A stretch of DNA of 64,000 bases from Caballeronia pedi (GCF_001544915.2 NZ_FCOE02000002.1:372001-436000); one strand, 5' to 3'; shown: positions 35,241-44,973, counted from the stretch's first letter. The notes: generated from the sequence alone by a model not told the origin. Numbers and translations are program-made.

Positions 35241-37214
35241 TCACTTGTTCGCGGTTTTCGTGCGCATCGACATGATGGGCCTGGGCTTTGCATCGCATCG
35301 ATCCTCACGCCACGAGCGCAGCGTATCGAGCGCGACGGAATTGCGCACATAGCGATGCCACACGAACGCGAGATCGAAGATCAGAATCGCGAGCCACCAC
35401 GCATAGAGAAAGAACGCGCCACCGAGCACGACGGGCCATATCGGCTTGCCTGCCAGATCGCCCCATAACCTCACGCCGACGATCAACGTCATCATCACGG
35501 TGCCGAGGGCGACGAGCACACGGCGGCCAATACGCGGTTTGCGTGGCGCGAGCCAGCCGCTTACCGCGCACACGAGTCCGGCCAGCACGAAGACCGCTTT
35601 GCCGACGACGGGATCAGCGTCATCGCGATGCAGCAGATCCGCGAACGGGCTCGCGAGAAATGCGGCCACGCCGCTGAGCAACACGAGCCAGAAGATCGAC
35701 GCGCCCGCGACGAAGGCGAGCAGCGCCACGACGCGCCAGCGCAGCCACGCGCCCGTGCGCTTCGCACCTCGCGCCTTCACGAGACGCGGAATGCGCGCCG
35801 CGACCGTCGTGCCCATCAGCAGACACGCGAGCGCGAACACCGAGCGCGTGAGATAGATGAACTCGGGCGCGGTGCTGGTTCCGCCCGCGCCCGAATCGGA
35901 CGAAGCCGTGACGGCCTTGTAGATGAAGAACACGGCGAGAAGATGCAGCACGAAACTCAGCAAGTAAGGAATCGCCGTGCTGACGATGCCGCGAAAAGGC
36001 CTGTTCTGCGGGGCTTTTGCGGTCGTTCTATCGAGCACGACGTTTTCGATGAAGTGGCCGAAGACGTCGCCATCGGTCCAGTAATCCGTGTGCGCCTTGC
36101 CCGGCAGCCAGTAGCGCGAGAAGCCGATGTCATGCGCCGGCTCGAATTCGAATGCCTTGCAACCGTGTTGATCGAGGAAGGTGCGCGCCGTATCGAGCGC
36201 GAAGCCGACGGGATCGCCGAAATCGTAATAGTTGCGCCACTTGATGCGCGAGGGCAACGTGACGGGACCGCCGGGACGTTCGATTTGCGCGACGGCATCG
36301 CCCTGCATTTCGCTTGTCAGCGTCATGCCTTCCCAGAGTTTCGGCCACAGCAGAATGTGCTTGTCGATGGGCGAGCCGATGGTCATGAAGCCGCGCAGGC
36401 TTTGCACCCACTCCGTGCTGATGATCTGTTTGCCGTCCTTTGGATCGTTCACGGTCGGCGTGGCCAGCGCCTGAAGGATGCCGAGAAAGCTGATTACCGT
36501 CCCTTCACTATGCGCGACGATATACACCTCGGGCGGGCATTGACAGCGTTCGGTCACGAGCGCGACGAGCCGCTCCATCACGCGATGAAAGCGAAAGACG
36601 ATGGTGTCGCGATGCTGCCTGAAATCCGCGACGAGCTGCACGTCGCCGACATAGTCGCGCAGCATGGGCGCGAGATCGAACTTGAAGATGCCGGCCTTCT
36701 CTGCCACTGCGAGCAGACTCTGCATGACGGCTACTGTCTCGACGACTTCCTCGACGACGCCCGATGCGAGCGAGAAATCGGCAGGTTCGAGTTTGCGCTC
36801 GTCGACGTTGAGCATGTAGGCGGCTTGCGCGCGGCTCACGATCGAGAGTCCCCACGCCTTGCTTTCTTCGAGCGTGTCGTCCTGCTTCACGACTTCGCGC
36901 GGAATGTCGGCCCAGTACACTTCGGCGAAACCGAGTGCGGAATAGAAATCGCGTTGCTCGGGGGTGTAGGGGCCGCCAGATGGCAGATCGAGCTGGCGTA
37001 CATCGACTTCGCCGACGCCCGCAATGTCGAAATAGCCGAGCGGCATGACGGGCAGCGGCGGGTCGTAGCGCGCGCCGAACTGGCTCGCTACCGAACGCAC
37101 CGTGTCGCTATGCAACTGATTGCCGATGCCGTGTATCGCAACGACGATCTTCTGCACGCGCGGCGCGATCGGGACATGGTTCGAGTCCTGCGCGTCGAGG
37201 GATGATGCGTTCAT
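35241..37214 (-). CDS. lipase-like alpha/beta-hydrolase with C-terminal membrane domain
   Basis: A 657-residue protein. The N-terminal 390 residues look like an alpha/beta-hydrolase: an oxyanion-type HGIGNQ motif at the start, and AHSEGT as the nucleophile elbow in place of the usual GxSxG. The C-terminal 250 residues hold about six hydrophobic segments (for example SFVLHLLAVFFIYKAV and GAFFLYAWWLAILIFDLAF). It is likely an inner-membrane hydrolase with a cytoplasmic catalytic domain. GGGAGA precedes the ATG. I see no secretion-system genes nearby, so its role is open. Confidence 0.7.
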   Translation of the reverse strand: MNASSLDAQDSNHVPIAPRVQKIVVAIHGIGNQLHSDTVRSVASQFGARYDPPLPVMPLGYFDIAGVGEVDVRQLDLPSGGPYTPEQRDFYSALGFAEVYWADIPREVVKQDDTLEESKAWGLSIVSRAQAAYMLNVDERKLEPADFSLASGVVEEVVETVAVMQSLLAVAEKAGIFKFDLAPMLRDYVGDVQLVADFRQHRDTIVFRFHRVMERLVALVTERCQCPPEVYIVAHSEGTVISFLGILQALATPTVNDPKDGKQIISTEWVQSLRGFMTIGSPIDKHILLWPKLWEGMTLTSEMQGDAVAQIERPGGPVTLPSRIKWRNYYDFGDPVGFALDTARTFLDQHGCKAFEFEPAHDIGFSRYWLPGKAHTDYWTDGDVFGHFIENVVLDRTTAKAPQNRPFRGIVSTAIPYLLSFVLHLLAVFFIYKAVTASSDSGAGGTSTAPEFIYLTRSVFALACLLMGTTVAARIPRLVKARGAKRTGAWLRWRVVALLAFVAGASIFWLVLLSGVAAFLASPFADLLHRDDADPVVGKAVFVLAGLVCAVSGWLAPRKPRIGRRVLVALGTVMMTLIVGVRLWGDLAGKPIWPVVLGGAFFLYAWWLAILIFDLAFVWHRYVRNSVALDTLRSWREDRCDAKPRPIMSMRTKTANK

Positions 37215-37350
37215 GAGCGTCTCCCGATGGCGTTTCGTCAGCGCTTCTTGGTGTGTCGACTGCGTTCGGCCGCTCGATGCAGATTAGTCCATTTTTAAGA
37301 CAACAGAACGAAATGATCGCGGCGGTGTTATCGACGCGGACGGTGCGGTT

Positions 37351-37386
37351 GGCATTTTGCATGCGTGATGTTGCACGCAAAATGCC
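37351..37386. repeat. 36-base inverted repeat with TTTTGCATGC core
   Basis: GGCATTTTGC at 37351-37360 is perfectly repeated in reverse as GCAAAATGCC at 37377-37386, and after one mismatch the stem continues with TGC/GCA. It lies between the stop of the glycosylase gene and the start of the membrane hydrolase gene, both read leftward. No T-run follows on either strand, so it is more likely an operator or repeat than a terminator. Confidence 0.6.
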
Positions 37387-37410
37387 TTCGCGGGCGGACG
37401 CATGCGAAAT

Positions 37411-38334
37411 TCAACCCCCGCGCGCAAGCCCCGTTTCCATCGCCACACCGTTCCATAGATGCATCGCCGCATAGGCGCGCCAGGGACGCCAACGTTCCGT
37501 GCGTGCGCGCTGCTGCGCAGGCTTCACGAGCGACGGATCGCGACGCGCGATCGCCTGCATGAGCACGAGATCGGCGTCCGGCCATGCATCGGGGTCGCGT
37601 AAGGCGCGCATCGCGACGTAGCCGACGGTCCACGGCCCGATGCCCGGCATCGCGAGCATCTCGCGTTTCAGCAATTCGGCATCCGCGCCGGGTTCGTCGA
37701 GCGGCAGCGCGCCCGTCGCGACCGCATGCGCGAAGCGCTGCACCGTCTCGATGCGCTTGGTCGGCATGCCGATCTTCTCCAGATCGGCGGCGGCAAGCTC
37801 GGCGGGTGTCGGAAAGCGCCACGCGGTGCCTTCGTGCGGATGGCCCTCGATCCTCTTGCCGGCGCGCTGCACGATGCGGTTCATGATTGTCGACGCGCCT
37901 TTCACGCTGACCTGCTGACCGACGATCGTCCGCACCACGAGCTCGAAACCGGACCACGCGCCCGGCACGCGCAGGCCGGGCGCGGCTTCGACGAGCGGTG
38001 CGAGGACCGGGTCGCCGGCGAGACAGCAGGCGATCTCGCGCGGCTCGGCGTGCAGATCGAACATGCGCGCGAGCGGCGCGGCGAGCTCGTCCGCATGGCG
38101 CGCCGCCGCACCTTCGACGGTCACCACCAGCCGATGCTTGCGCTCATGCGGCCGCACTTCGACGGTCCCATCATGGCCACGCCATTCGATCGCGCGCCGA
38201 TACACTCCGTCCTCGACCGACTCCACGCCCGCCGACGCCCGCCCGCCGATGAATTTCAGCATGCGTGTCCAGTCGAAAGGCCGCTTGAAGGGCAGTTCGA
38301 GCGTGGAGGTCGATGTGTCGAATGTCGAATGCAT
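37411..38334 (-). CDS. DNA-3-methyladenine glycosylase 2 family protein (AlkA-like)
   Basis: A 307-residue base-excision repair glycosylase. An AlkA-type N-terminal domain (LELPFKRPFDWTRMLKFIGG) precedes the catalytic part. The helix-hairpin-helix is MPGIGPWTVGYVAMRAL, and the catalytic aspartate lies downstream in WPDADLVLMQAI, as in AlkA. It removes alkylated purines from DNA. The start at 38334 gives the usual N-terminus; the frame is open further upstream but without family resemblance. A GCATT/AATGC palindrome (38331-38343) overlaps the start codon and could be a control site. Confidence 0.88.
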   Translation of the reverse strand: MHSTFDTSTSTLELPFKRPFDWTRMLKFIGGRASAGVESVEDGVYRRAIEWRGHDGTVEVRPHERKHRLVVTVEGAAARHADELAAPLARMFDLHAEPREIACCLAGDPVLAPLVEAAPGLRVPGAWSGFELVVRTIVGQQVSVKGASTIMNRIVQRAGKRIEGHPHEGTAWRFPTPAELAAADLEKIGMPTKRIETVQRFAHAVATGALPLDEPGADAELLKREMLAMPGIGPWTVGYVAMRALRDPDAWPDADLVLMQAIARRDPSLVKPAQQRARTERWRPWRAYAAMHLWNGVAMETGLARGG

Positions 38335-38488
38335 TTTGAATGCCGTTTTGTGCGATGGTCGAATGCATGCCGATCTTACCCCGGCATGCGTGTACGGCTG
38401 GCGACGCTCATTCTTCGCTAACTCTCGCAGACGACAATGCATTCCATCGAAAGCAACGTTTCAATCAACATCGCCAAAGGAGCCGGCC

Positions 38489-38656
38489 ATGAACGCCATC
38501 TCGATCAGCATCGTCGCCATCGTCATCACCGCAGCGCTGGCGGCTGTCGCGCCGGTCACGCACTACACGCAGCATGAAATAGCCGTCCTGAGCGCGCACG
38601 GCGCGAGCACGCACGGCCAGGTTCAGCTCGGCGCGGGTAGTGGACTAACGGCTTGA
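38489..38656 (+). CDS. small single-span membrane protein
   Basis: A 55-residue peptide beginning with a hydrophobic helix (ISIVAIVITAALAAVAP), followed by a His/Gln/Gly-rich tail. AAAGGAG at 38476-38482 is well placed before the ATG, which is the main evidence that it is translated. It lies alone between the divergent glycosylase gene and the GntR gene. I do not recognise the family. Confidence 0.5.
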   Translation: MNAISISIVAIVITAALAAVAPVTHYTQHEIAVLSAHGASTHGQVQLGAGSGLTA

Positions 38657-38936
38657 ACGATGCGTGAATGCTTCCGCGCGCGTTCGTGACGGGTTGCGGG
38701 CGGCGCTCCCATTGGTCGGAGCGCACGATGCAGCGTGCGAACACATCGGTAAAAACGGGAAGAAGCCCTTCGCGGTCGTGCACCGCGGTCAGCCGGGCGA
38801 TGCGGACTTTCTCGCCGTGTCGAAGTCCGATGAGTGGTCAAGCGAGAACCCCGTGATGACGAGCACCGCGCCAAGCGCGATGCCTACCCCTTGAATCCTG
38901 GTCCTACCCTAGCTTCCGGGAAATCGCCCGATCGTT

Positions 38937-39701
38937 CTATTCGCTGGCGTTCACATCCTGCGATGACTTGTTCGCCGCACGCTTTTTCGGCGCGGCGGGC
39001 TTCACCGTCGATAGCGTGCGCTCGGCGAGCACCGCATCGCGCTTTGACAGCAGATGCTTGCGCAGGATTTCGCCCATGCGCTTGCCGTCGCGCGTCTCCA
39101 GCGCCTCGATCATCTCTTCGTGATCGCGAATGGCGCTGTCCCACTTCGGCGTCTGGAAGTTCGAGCGAAAGCGCAGCGCCATCAGACGCCGGTTTATCGA
39201 CACGTAGGTCTGACGCAAGGCCGTGTTGCGCGCGGCTTCGTTGATCCTGTCGTGAATCGCCTGGTTGCGGCTGTAATAGCCGGAGAGGTCGTTCTGCGCG
39301 CGACACGCGAGCATCGCGTAATGCAGCGCCTTGATCTCGGCGATCTCGAGCGGCGTGATGCGCTCGCATGCGAGCTCACCCGAAAAAGCTTCGAGTCCGC
39401 TCATCAATTCAAACATCTCGCGAATCTCGAACTCGCTCATCTGCGAGACCGACGCGCCCCGGTTCGGCGATATCTCGATCAAACCCTCGGCGGCCAGCAC
39501 TTTCAGCGCTTCGCGCAAAGGCGTGCGGGAGATGCCGAGCGTCTCGCACAGCTTGCGCTCGTTGAGCTTGACGCCGGGCGCGAGCAATCCCTCGACGATA
39601 AAGCCGCGCAAGTGATCGACGACAGTGTCGTGCAGGCGCAGCCGCTCCACCTTCGGCAGTGACGACGAAACGTGTGTTTCTGGAAGATCGGGATTTTGCA
39701 T
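38937..39701 (-). CDS. GntR family regulator with FCD ligand domain
   Basis: A 254-residue FadR-subfamily regulator. The winged helix covers residues 22-88 (LNERKLCETLGISRTPLREA is the recognition region) and the all-helical FCD domain follows, ending in a basic Lys/Ala tail. FCD proteins bind carboxylates through a metal site. The gene is divergent from the aminotransferase operon 165 bases away, which it most likely controls. A partial copy of the operator motif (ATTTTGCAT, 39693-39701) overlaps its own start codon, hinting at autoregulation. Confidence 0.92.
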   Translation of the reverse strand: MQNPDLPETHVSSSLPKVERLRLHDTVVDHLRGFIVEGLLAPGVKLNERKLCETLGISRTPLREALKVLAAEGLIEISPNRGASVSQMSEFEIREMFELMSGLEAFSGELACERITPLEIAEIKALHYAMLACRAQNDLSGYYSRNQAIHDRINEAARNTALRQTYVSINRRLMALRFRSNFQTPKWDSAIRDHEEMIEALETRDGKRMGEILRKHLLSKRDAVLAERTLSTVKPAAPKKRAANKSSQDVNASE

Positions 39702-39797
39702 TCAATACCTCTGATTCCATTTGCGGCAATTTTAACCCAGCGCTAGCGGAAAAAACCGCCAGCGGGTTATCCCTAGCCCGTTCGGCCTATGAATACC

Positions 39798-39842
39798 TTT
39801 ACTCGCCCGATTTGCTGCGTTATTGTATTTTGCATGCAAAAT
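39798..39842 (+). promoter_or_regulatory. promoter with overlapping 16-base palindromic operator
   Basis: ATTTTGCATGCAAAAT at 39827-39842 is a perfect palindrome. A plausible promoter overlaps it: TTTACT at 39798-39803, a 17-base spacer and TATTGT at 39821-39826. Transcription would start inside the palindrome, as expected for a repressor site. AGGAGG of the aminotransferase gene follows at 39851. The divergent FCD/GntR protein is the obvious candidate binder. Confidence 0.6.
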
Positions 39843-39866
39843 TACATTTTAGGAGGAAGCAGACCT

Positions 39867-41087
39867 ATGCTGAAGCTCGATTCCCATCCCGCCGGCCGCC
39901 ACTTTCTGCAGATTCCGGGGCCGAGCCCGGTACCCGATCGCATCCTGCGCGCGATGAGCTATCCCACGATCGACCATCGCGGTCCCGAGTTCGGCGCGCT
40001 GGGTCTGAAGGTGCTCGACGGCATCAAGCGGATCTTCAAGACGAGCCAGCCCGTGGTGATCTATCCCGCGTCGGGTACGGGCGCATGGGAGGCGGCGCTC
40101 GTGAACACGCTGAGTCCGGGCGACACGGTGCTGATGTACGAGACCGGCCACTTCGCGACGCTGTGGAAGAAGATGGCCGAGAGCCTGGGGTTGAAGCCCG
40201 AGTTTCTGGGTCTGCCCGGCATCGAAGGATGGCGGCGCGGCGTGCAGGCCGACGCGATCGAGAAACGCCTGCGTGACGACTCGCAGCACACGATCAAGGC
40301 GGTCTGCGTCGTGCACAACGAAACGTCGACCGGCGTGACCTCGGACATCGCCGCCGTGCGACGCGCCATCGACGTAGCGAAGCATCCCGCGCTGCTGATG
40401 GTGGACACGATCTCGGGTCTCGCATCCGCCGACTATCGCCACGACGAATGGGGCGTGGACGTGACCGTGTCCGGCTCGCAAAAGGGTTTGATGCTGCCGC
40501 CGGGAATCAGCTTCAACGCGGTATCGGAGAAGGCGCGCGAGGCCTCGAAGCGCGCCACGCTGCCGCGCGCGTTCTGGGACTGGGCCGACATCATCGAGAT
40601 GAACAAACAGGGCTATTGGCCGTACACGCCGAACACGAATCTGCTTTACGGCCTGTCCGAAGCGCTCGACATGATTCTCGGTGAAGGCCTCGACAACGTG
40701 TTTGCGCGCCATCAACGGCTCGCGGCGGCATGTCGCGCGGCGGTCAGCGCGTGGGGACTCGAGATTCAATGTGCCGACTCCGCCGTGTATTCGCCGGTGC
40801 TCACGGGCGTGATGACACCCGAAGGCGTCGATGCCGATGCCGTGCGCAAGCTCATCTACGAACATTTCGACATGTCGCTCGGCACGGGGCTCGGCAAGGT
40901 GAAGGGCCGCATGTTCCGCATCGGCCACCTCGGCGATTGCAACGATCTCACGCTGATGGCCGCGCTCTCGGGTTGCGAGATGGGCATGAAGCTCGCGGGC
41001 ATCGAACTGAAGGACAGTGGCGTGTCGGCGGCGATGGACTACCTGACGAGCCACGTCGCGAAACCCGCGCTGAAGGCGGCCGCATGA
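39867..41087 (+). CDS. class V aminotransferase (serine/aspartate-glyoxylate aminotransferase type)
   Basis: A 406-residue PLP enzyme of the serine-glyoxylate aminotransferase group. The N-terminal QIPGPSPVPDRILRAMSYPT and the PLP-binding lysine K206 in SGSQKGLMLPPG are typical. The group also includes BhcA, the aspartate-glyoxylate aminotransferase of the beta-hydroxyaspartate cycle. It would transfer an amino group to glyoxylate, giving glycine. The start at 39867 follows AGGAGG. It is the first gene of a rightward operon, and its TGA overlaps the ATG of the hydratase gene. The exact amino donor cannot be read from sequence. Confidence 0.9.
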   Translation: MLKLDSHPAGRHFLQIPGPSPVPDRILRAMSYPTIDHRGPEFGALGLKVLDGIKRIFKTSQPVVIYPASGTGAWEAALVNTLSPGDTVLMYETGHFATLWKKMAESLGLKPEFLGLPGIEGWRRGVQADAIEKRLRDDSQHTIKAVCVVHNETSTGVTSDIAAVRRAIDVAKHPALLMVDTISGLASADYRHDEWGVDVTVSGSQKGLMLPPGISFNAVSEKAREASKRATLPRAFWDWADIIEMNKQGYWPYTPNTNLLYGLSEALDMILGEGLDNVFARHQRLAAACRAAVSAWGLEIQCADSAVYSPVLTGVMTPEGVDADAVRKLIYEHFDMSLGTGLGKVKGRMFRIGHLGDCNDLTLMAALSGCEMGMKLAGIELKDSGVSAAMDYLTSHVAKPALKAAA

Positions 41088-41848
41088 GCGCCGCGTTCGA
41101 CGCCGACGCGCTCGCACGGCTTTTCGTGGAGGCACGCGCGCATCACGCGAAGCTCGACGCGCTGCCGGAGGGCGCGCGCCCGGCGAACGCCGACGAAGCC
41201 TACGCCGCGCAGGAAGCGACGCTGCGTGTGCTGCGCGCGGACATCGGTGGATGGAAGGTCGGCGCGAAATCGCATGACGGCCCGATTCAGGGCGCGCCGC
41301 TTCCCGCCGATGGCGTGCATCGTTCCGGCGCGCGTCTCTCGATGCATGCGTTCGGCAAGGCCGGACTCGAACTCGAAGTGGCGTTCAAGTTGGGCCGACG
41401 CTTCGAACCGCACAGCGGCCCGTATCGCGATGACGACGTGATCGCCGCGATCGAGTCCGTGCATGCCGCGATCGAAGTGGTGGCGAGCCGTTTCGCTGCG
41501 TGGCCCGATGTCGAAAAACCCTGGCAGCTTGCCGATCTCCAAAACCACGGCGCGTTGATCGTGGGCGAGGGCGTTCCGTACGACGCGGCGTTTCCGTTCA
41601 TTTCGCCCGCGATGACGTTCGACTTCCAAGGCGCGCCGCTCTTTAAGGGCGAACCGGCGAACCCGGCCGGCGACCCACGCCGTCTGCTCGCGTGGACGGT
41701 GAATCACGCCGTGTCGCGCGGCCTCGCCGTCGAACGCGGGACCATACTCACGGCGGGCTCGTACACCGGCCTCGCACTTCCGGCGACGAGCGGCACGGCG
41801 GTCGGTGTCATCGAAGGACTGCCTGCCGTCGAATTGCATTTCGCATAA
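41084..41848 (+). CDS. 2-keto-4-pentenoate hydratase family protein
   Basis: A 254-residue protein of the fumarylacetoacetate-hydrolase/2-oxopent-4-enoate hydratase superfamily. Family segments include YAAQEATLRVLRADIGGWKVG, the metal-binding acidic residues in LELEVAFKLGR, and ILTAGSYTGLALPA near the end. Relatives hydrate dienols or decarboxylate 2-oxo acids with Mg2+. It is translationally coupled to the aminotransferase gene (ATGA overlap) and followed 10 bases later by the FAD/Fe-S dehydrogenase. The substrate is unknown. Confidence 0.87.
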   Translation: MSAAFDADALARLFVEARAHHAKLDALPEGARPANADEAYAAQEATLRVLRADIGGWKVGAKSHDGPIQGAPLPADGVHRSGARLSMHAFGKAGLELEVAFKLGRRFEPHSGPYRDDDVIAAIESVHAAIEVVASRFAAWPDVEKPWQLADLQNHGALIVGEGVPYDAAFPFISPAMTFDFQGAPLFKGEPANPAGDPRRLLAWTVNHAVSRGLAVERGTILTAGSYTGLALPATSGTAVGVIEGLPAVELHFA

Positions 41849-41858
41849 CGCACTCAAA

Positions 41859-44800
41859 ATGCTCAATTCCCCCACAGACCGGCTCGTCAAGCCGATTCAT
41901 CTGATGCCCGCTTCTGCACGGGCGCGCCTCGAGTCGACGCCGACGCCGTTACAGGCGCGCCTGCAACGCGAGTTGAAGGGCGACGTACTGTTCGACCGCG
42001 CATCGCGCGGACGCTACGCCACCGATGCATCGATCTATCAGATCATGCCGCTCGGCGTCGTCGTGCCGAAGGATCAGGACGACTTGCGCGTCGCGCTACA
42101 AATCGCGCGCGATGCTCACGCGAGCCTGCTGGCGCGCGGCGCGGGCACGAGTCAATGCGGACAGACGATCGGCGAAGCGCTCGTCATCGATACGACGAAG
42201 TGGCTCAACAACATCATTCACTTCGACAAGGAGGCGCGCACGGTCACGGTCGAGCCGGGCGTCGTGCTCGATCATCTGAATGCGTGGCTCAAGTCCCATG
42301 GCCTCTGGTTTCCGGTGGATGTATCGACGAGCGCGCAATGCACGATCGGCGGCATGGCGGGCAACAACTCGTGCGGCTCGCGCTCGATGGAATACGGGAT
42401 CATGGTGCACAACGTCGACGCGATCGACGCGATCCTCGCCGATGGTCATGAAGCGCGATTCGGCAGACTCTCGACCATGACGACCGATGCGCGCACGCGC
42501 GATCTCATCGACGGCGTGCGCAGCATCGCGATGCGTGAGCAGCAGGAACTGCGCGAGCGCATCCCGAAGGTGCTGCGGCGCGTGGCCGGCTATAACCTCG
42601 ATCTGTTCGACTGCCAGAGCCCGCTCGCCTTCAGCGATAGTGGCGAACCGAATCTCGCGAATCTGCTGGTCGGATCGGAAGGCACGCTCGCCTTCAGCCG
42701 TCAGTTGACGCTGAAGCTCGCGCCGCTGCCCGCGCACAAGACGCTCGGCGTCGTGAACTTCCCGGGCTTCCACGATGCGATGGACATGACCCAGCACATC
42801 GTCAAGCTCGGGCCCGTCGCGGTGGAACTGGTCGATCGCACCATGATCGATCTCTCGATGTCGAATCCGGCCTTTCGGCCCGTTATCGAAAAAGCTCTGG
42901 TGGGCGAGCCGGAAGCGATCCTGCTCGTCGAATTCGCAGGCGCGGATCGCGACACGCAAGTCGCGAAGCTCGCGCAACTCGTCGAGTTGATGAGCGATCT
43001 CGGCTTGCCGGGCTCAGTCGTGCAGATGCCCGATGCAGGTCCGCAAAAGGCGCTGTGGGAAGTGCGCAAGGCGGGTCTCAACATCATGATGAGCATGAAG
43101 GGCGATGGCAAGCCGGTGTCCTTCATCGAGGATTGCGCGGTGCCGCTCGAGCATCTCGCCGACTACACGAGCCGCCTGACCGAGGTCTTCAGGAAGCACG
43201 GAACGGAAGGCACCTGGTACGCGCATGCGAGCGTCGGCACGCTGCATGTGCGGCCGATTCTCGACATGCGCCGCGACGGCGCCGTGAAGATGCGCGCGAT
43301 CGCCGAAGAAGCCGCGGCGATGGTGCGCGAATACAAGGGCGCATTCTCGGGTGAACACGGCGATGGCCTGTGCCGCGGCGAATGGGTCGCGTGGCAATAC
43401 GGCCCGCGCATCAACGAGGCGTTTCGCGATATCAAGCAACTCTTCGATCCGGAGAATCGGCTGAGCCCGGACCGCATCGTCGCACCGCCGAAGATGGACG
43501 ACGCAAGCAACTTCCGTTTTCCGCCTTCGTATCGCGAGCGCGCATCGACGCCACATCTCGACTGGTCCGCATGGAACGTCACGCGCGATCCGTTGACGGG
43601 CGAAGAGGGCGCGCCGGGTTCGGGCGGCGATCTGTCGGGCGGGCTCGCGAAAGCGGTCGAGATGTGCAACAACAACGGCCATTGCCGCAAGTTCGATGCA
43701 GGCACGATGTGCCCGAGCTATCGCATCACGAAGGACGAGCAACACGTCACGCGTGGCCGTGCGAACACGTTGCGGCTCGCGCTGTCGGGACAACTGGGCG
43801 ATGACGGTCTCGCAAGCCAGGATGTGAAGGACGTGCTCGACCTGTGCGTATCGTGCAAGGGCTGCAAGCGCGATTGTCCGACGGGCGTCGACATGGCGCG
43901 CATCAAGATCGAGGCGCGCGCTGCGTGGACACAGCGTCATGGCGTACGCCTGCGCGAGCGGCTGATTGCGTTTCTGCCGCGCTATGCCTCGTATGCGAGC
44001 CGCATGCCCGCGCTGTCCAATGCACTTGATACGAACGTGCCGGGCGTCGCGCGCTGGCTGAAGGCGAAACTCGGCCTCGCGTCGCAACGAGCGTTTCCCC
44101 GCTTCACGAAGCCCTTTCTCGCCGATGCCGCGAACAAACCAGTTGCATCCGCAACCAAGGAGGTCCTGCTCTTCGTCGATACCTTCAACAACTACATGGA
44201 GCCGGAAAACGCGCGTGCGGCGCAACGCGTGCTCGAAGCGGCGGGCTACACGGTTCATCACAACGTGAAGCGCGGCGAGCGGCCGCTGTGTTGCGGGCGA
44301 ACGTTTCTCTCGGCCGGTCTCGTCGATGAAGCCAAAGCGGAAGCGCGCCGCGCGCTCGATGCGCTCATGCCGTATGTCGAACGCGGCGTGGCGATCGTCG
44401 GGCTCGAACCATCATGCCTGCTTTCCTTGCGCGACGAGTTTCTCGGATACGGCTATGGCGATGCTGCACGCAAGCTCGCGCAAGCCTCGTTTCTATTCGA
44501 GGAATTTCTCGTGCGAGAAGAGGCGGCAGGCAGGCTGCGTCTGAAGCTCAAGGCGCTCGATCGGCCGAAAGCGATGTTGCATGGTCATTGCCATCAGAAA
44601 GCGTTCGACGCCGTGCGCCCCATCGAAAAGGTGCTCGGCTGGATTCCGGCGCTCGATGTGACGACGATCGAATCGTCGTGCTGCGGCATGGCGGGCAGCT
44701 TCGGCTATGAAGCAGAGCACTACCAAGCATCGCAGGCGATGGCGGAGCTGTCGCTGCTGCCCGCCGTGCGTGCCGCGGGCGATGCGCTGATCGTCGCGGA

Positions 44801-44897
44801 CGGCACCAGTTGCCGTCATCAGATCGCGGATGGCGCGCAACGCGAGGCGCTGCATGTCGCACGCGTGCTCGCAATGGCGCTCGATGCGCAGGACTGA
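41859..44897 (+). CDS. FAD-binding and Fe-S oxidoreductase (GlcD/YdiJ-type, D-2-hydroxyacid dehydrogenase)
   Basis: A 1012-residue fusion. The PCMH-type FAD domain lies at about residues 45-230 (LLARGAGTSQCGQTIG is the flavin loop), and an FAD-oxidase C-terminal domain follows to about 540. Two 4Fe-4S motifs come next, CNNNGHC...CPS near 600 and CVSCKGCKRDCP near 660, and then two CCG domains (CCGRTF near 810, CCGMAG near 940). The order and length match YdiJ-like D-2-hydroxyglutarate or D-lactate dehydrogenases, which pass electrons to the quinone pool. The start at 41859 has a weak ribosome-binding site; an ATG at 41904 is an alternative. Expected function: oxidation of a D-2-hydroxy acid made or taken up by this operon. 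Confidence 0.9.
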   Translation: MLNSPTDRLVKPIHLMPASARARLESTPTPLQARLQRELKGDVLFDRASRGRYATDASIYQIMPLGVVVPKDQDDLRVALQIARDAHASLLARGAGTSQCGQTIGEALVIDTTKWLNNIIHFDKEARTVTVEPGVVLDHLNAWLKSHGLWFPVDVSTSAQCTIGGMAGNNSCGSRSMEYGIMVHNVDAIDAILADGHEARFGRLSTMTTDARTRDLIDGVRSIAMREQQELRERIPKVLRRVAGYNLDLFDCQSPLAFSDSGEPNLANLLVGSEGTLAFSRQLTLKLAPLPAHKTLGVVNFPGFHDAMDMTQHIVKLGPVAVELVDRTMIDLSMSNPAFRPVIEKALVGEPEAILLVEFAGADRDTQVAKLAQLVELMSDLGLPGSVVQMPDAGPQKALWEVRKAGLNIMMSMKGDGKPVSFIEDCAVPLEHLADYTSRLTEVFRKHGTEGTWYAHASVGTLHVRPILDMRRDGAVKMRAIAEEAAAMVREYKGAFSGEHGDGLCRGEWVAWQYGPRINEAFRDIKQLFDPENRLSPDRIVAPPKMDDASNFRFPPSYRERASTPHLDWSAWNVTRDPLTGEEGAPGSGGDLSGGLAKAVEMCNNNGHCRKFDAGTMCPSYRITKDEQHVTRGRANTLRLALSGQLGDDGLASQDVKDVLDLCVSCKGCKRDCPTGVDMARIKIEARAAWTQRHGVRLRERLIAFLPRYASYASRMPALSNALDTNVPGVARWLKAKLGLASQRAFPRFTKPFLADAANKPVASATKEVLLFVDTFNNYMEPENARAAQRVLEAAGYTVHHNVKRGERPLCCGRTFLSAGLVDEAKAEARRALDALMPYVERGVAIVGLEPSCLLSLRDEFLGYGYGDAARKLAQASFLFEEFLVREEAAGRLRLKLKALDRPKAMLHGHCHQKAFDAVRPIEKVLGWIPALDVTTIESSCCGMAGSFGYEAEHYQASQAMAELSLLPAVRAAGDALIVADGTSCRHQIADGAQREALHVARVLAMALDAQD

Positions 44898-44973
44898 CGA
44901 CCGCTGGACCACACTTTCATTCACCGAAGCAGAAACAGCGGACCGTGACGAGCCGCGACCAGGAGACAAGCTG

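Noticed and set aside
35628-37205. 525-codon plus-strand frame opposite the membrane hydrolase gene
   Set aside because: The opposite strand has hydrolase motifs and membrane helices; this frame has neither.
38657-38936. Overlapping short frames between the small membrane protein and the GntR gene
   Set aside because: None has a ribosome-binding site or recognisable sequence; treated as non-coding.
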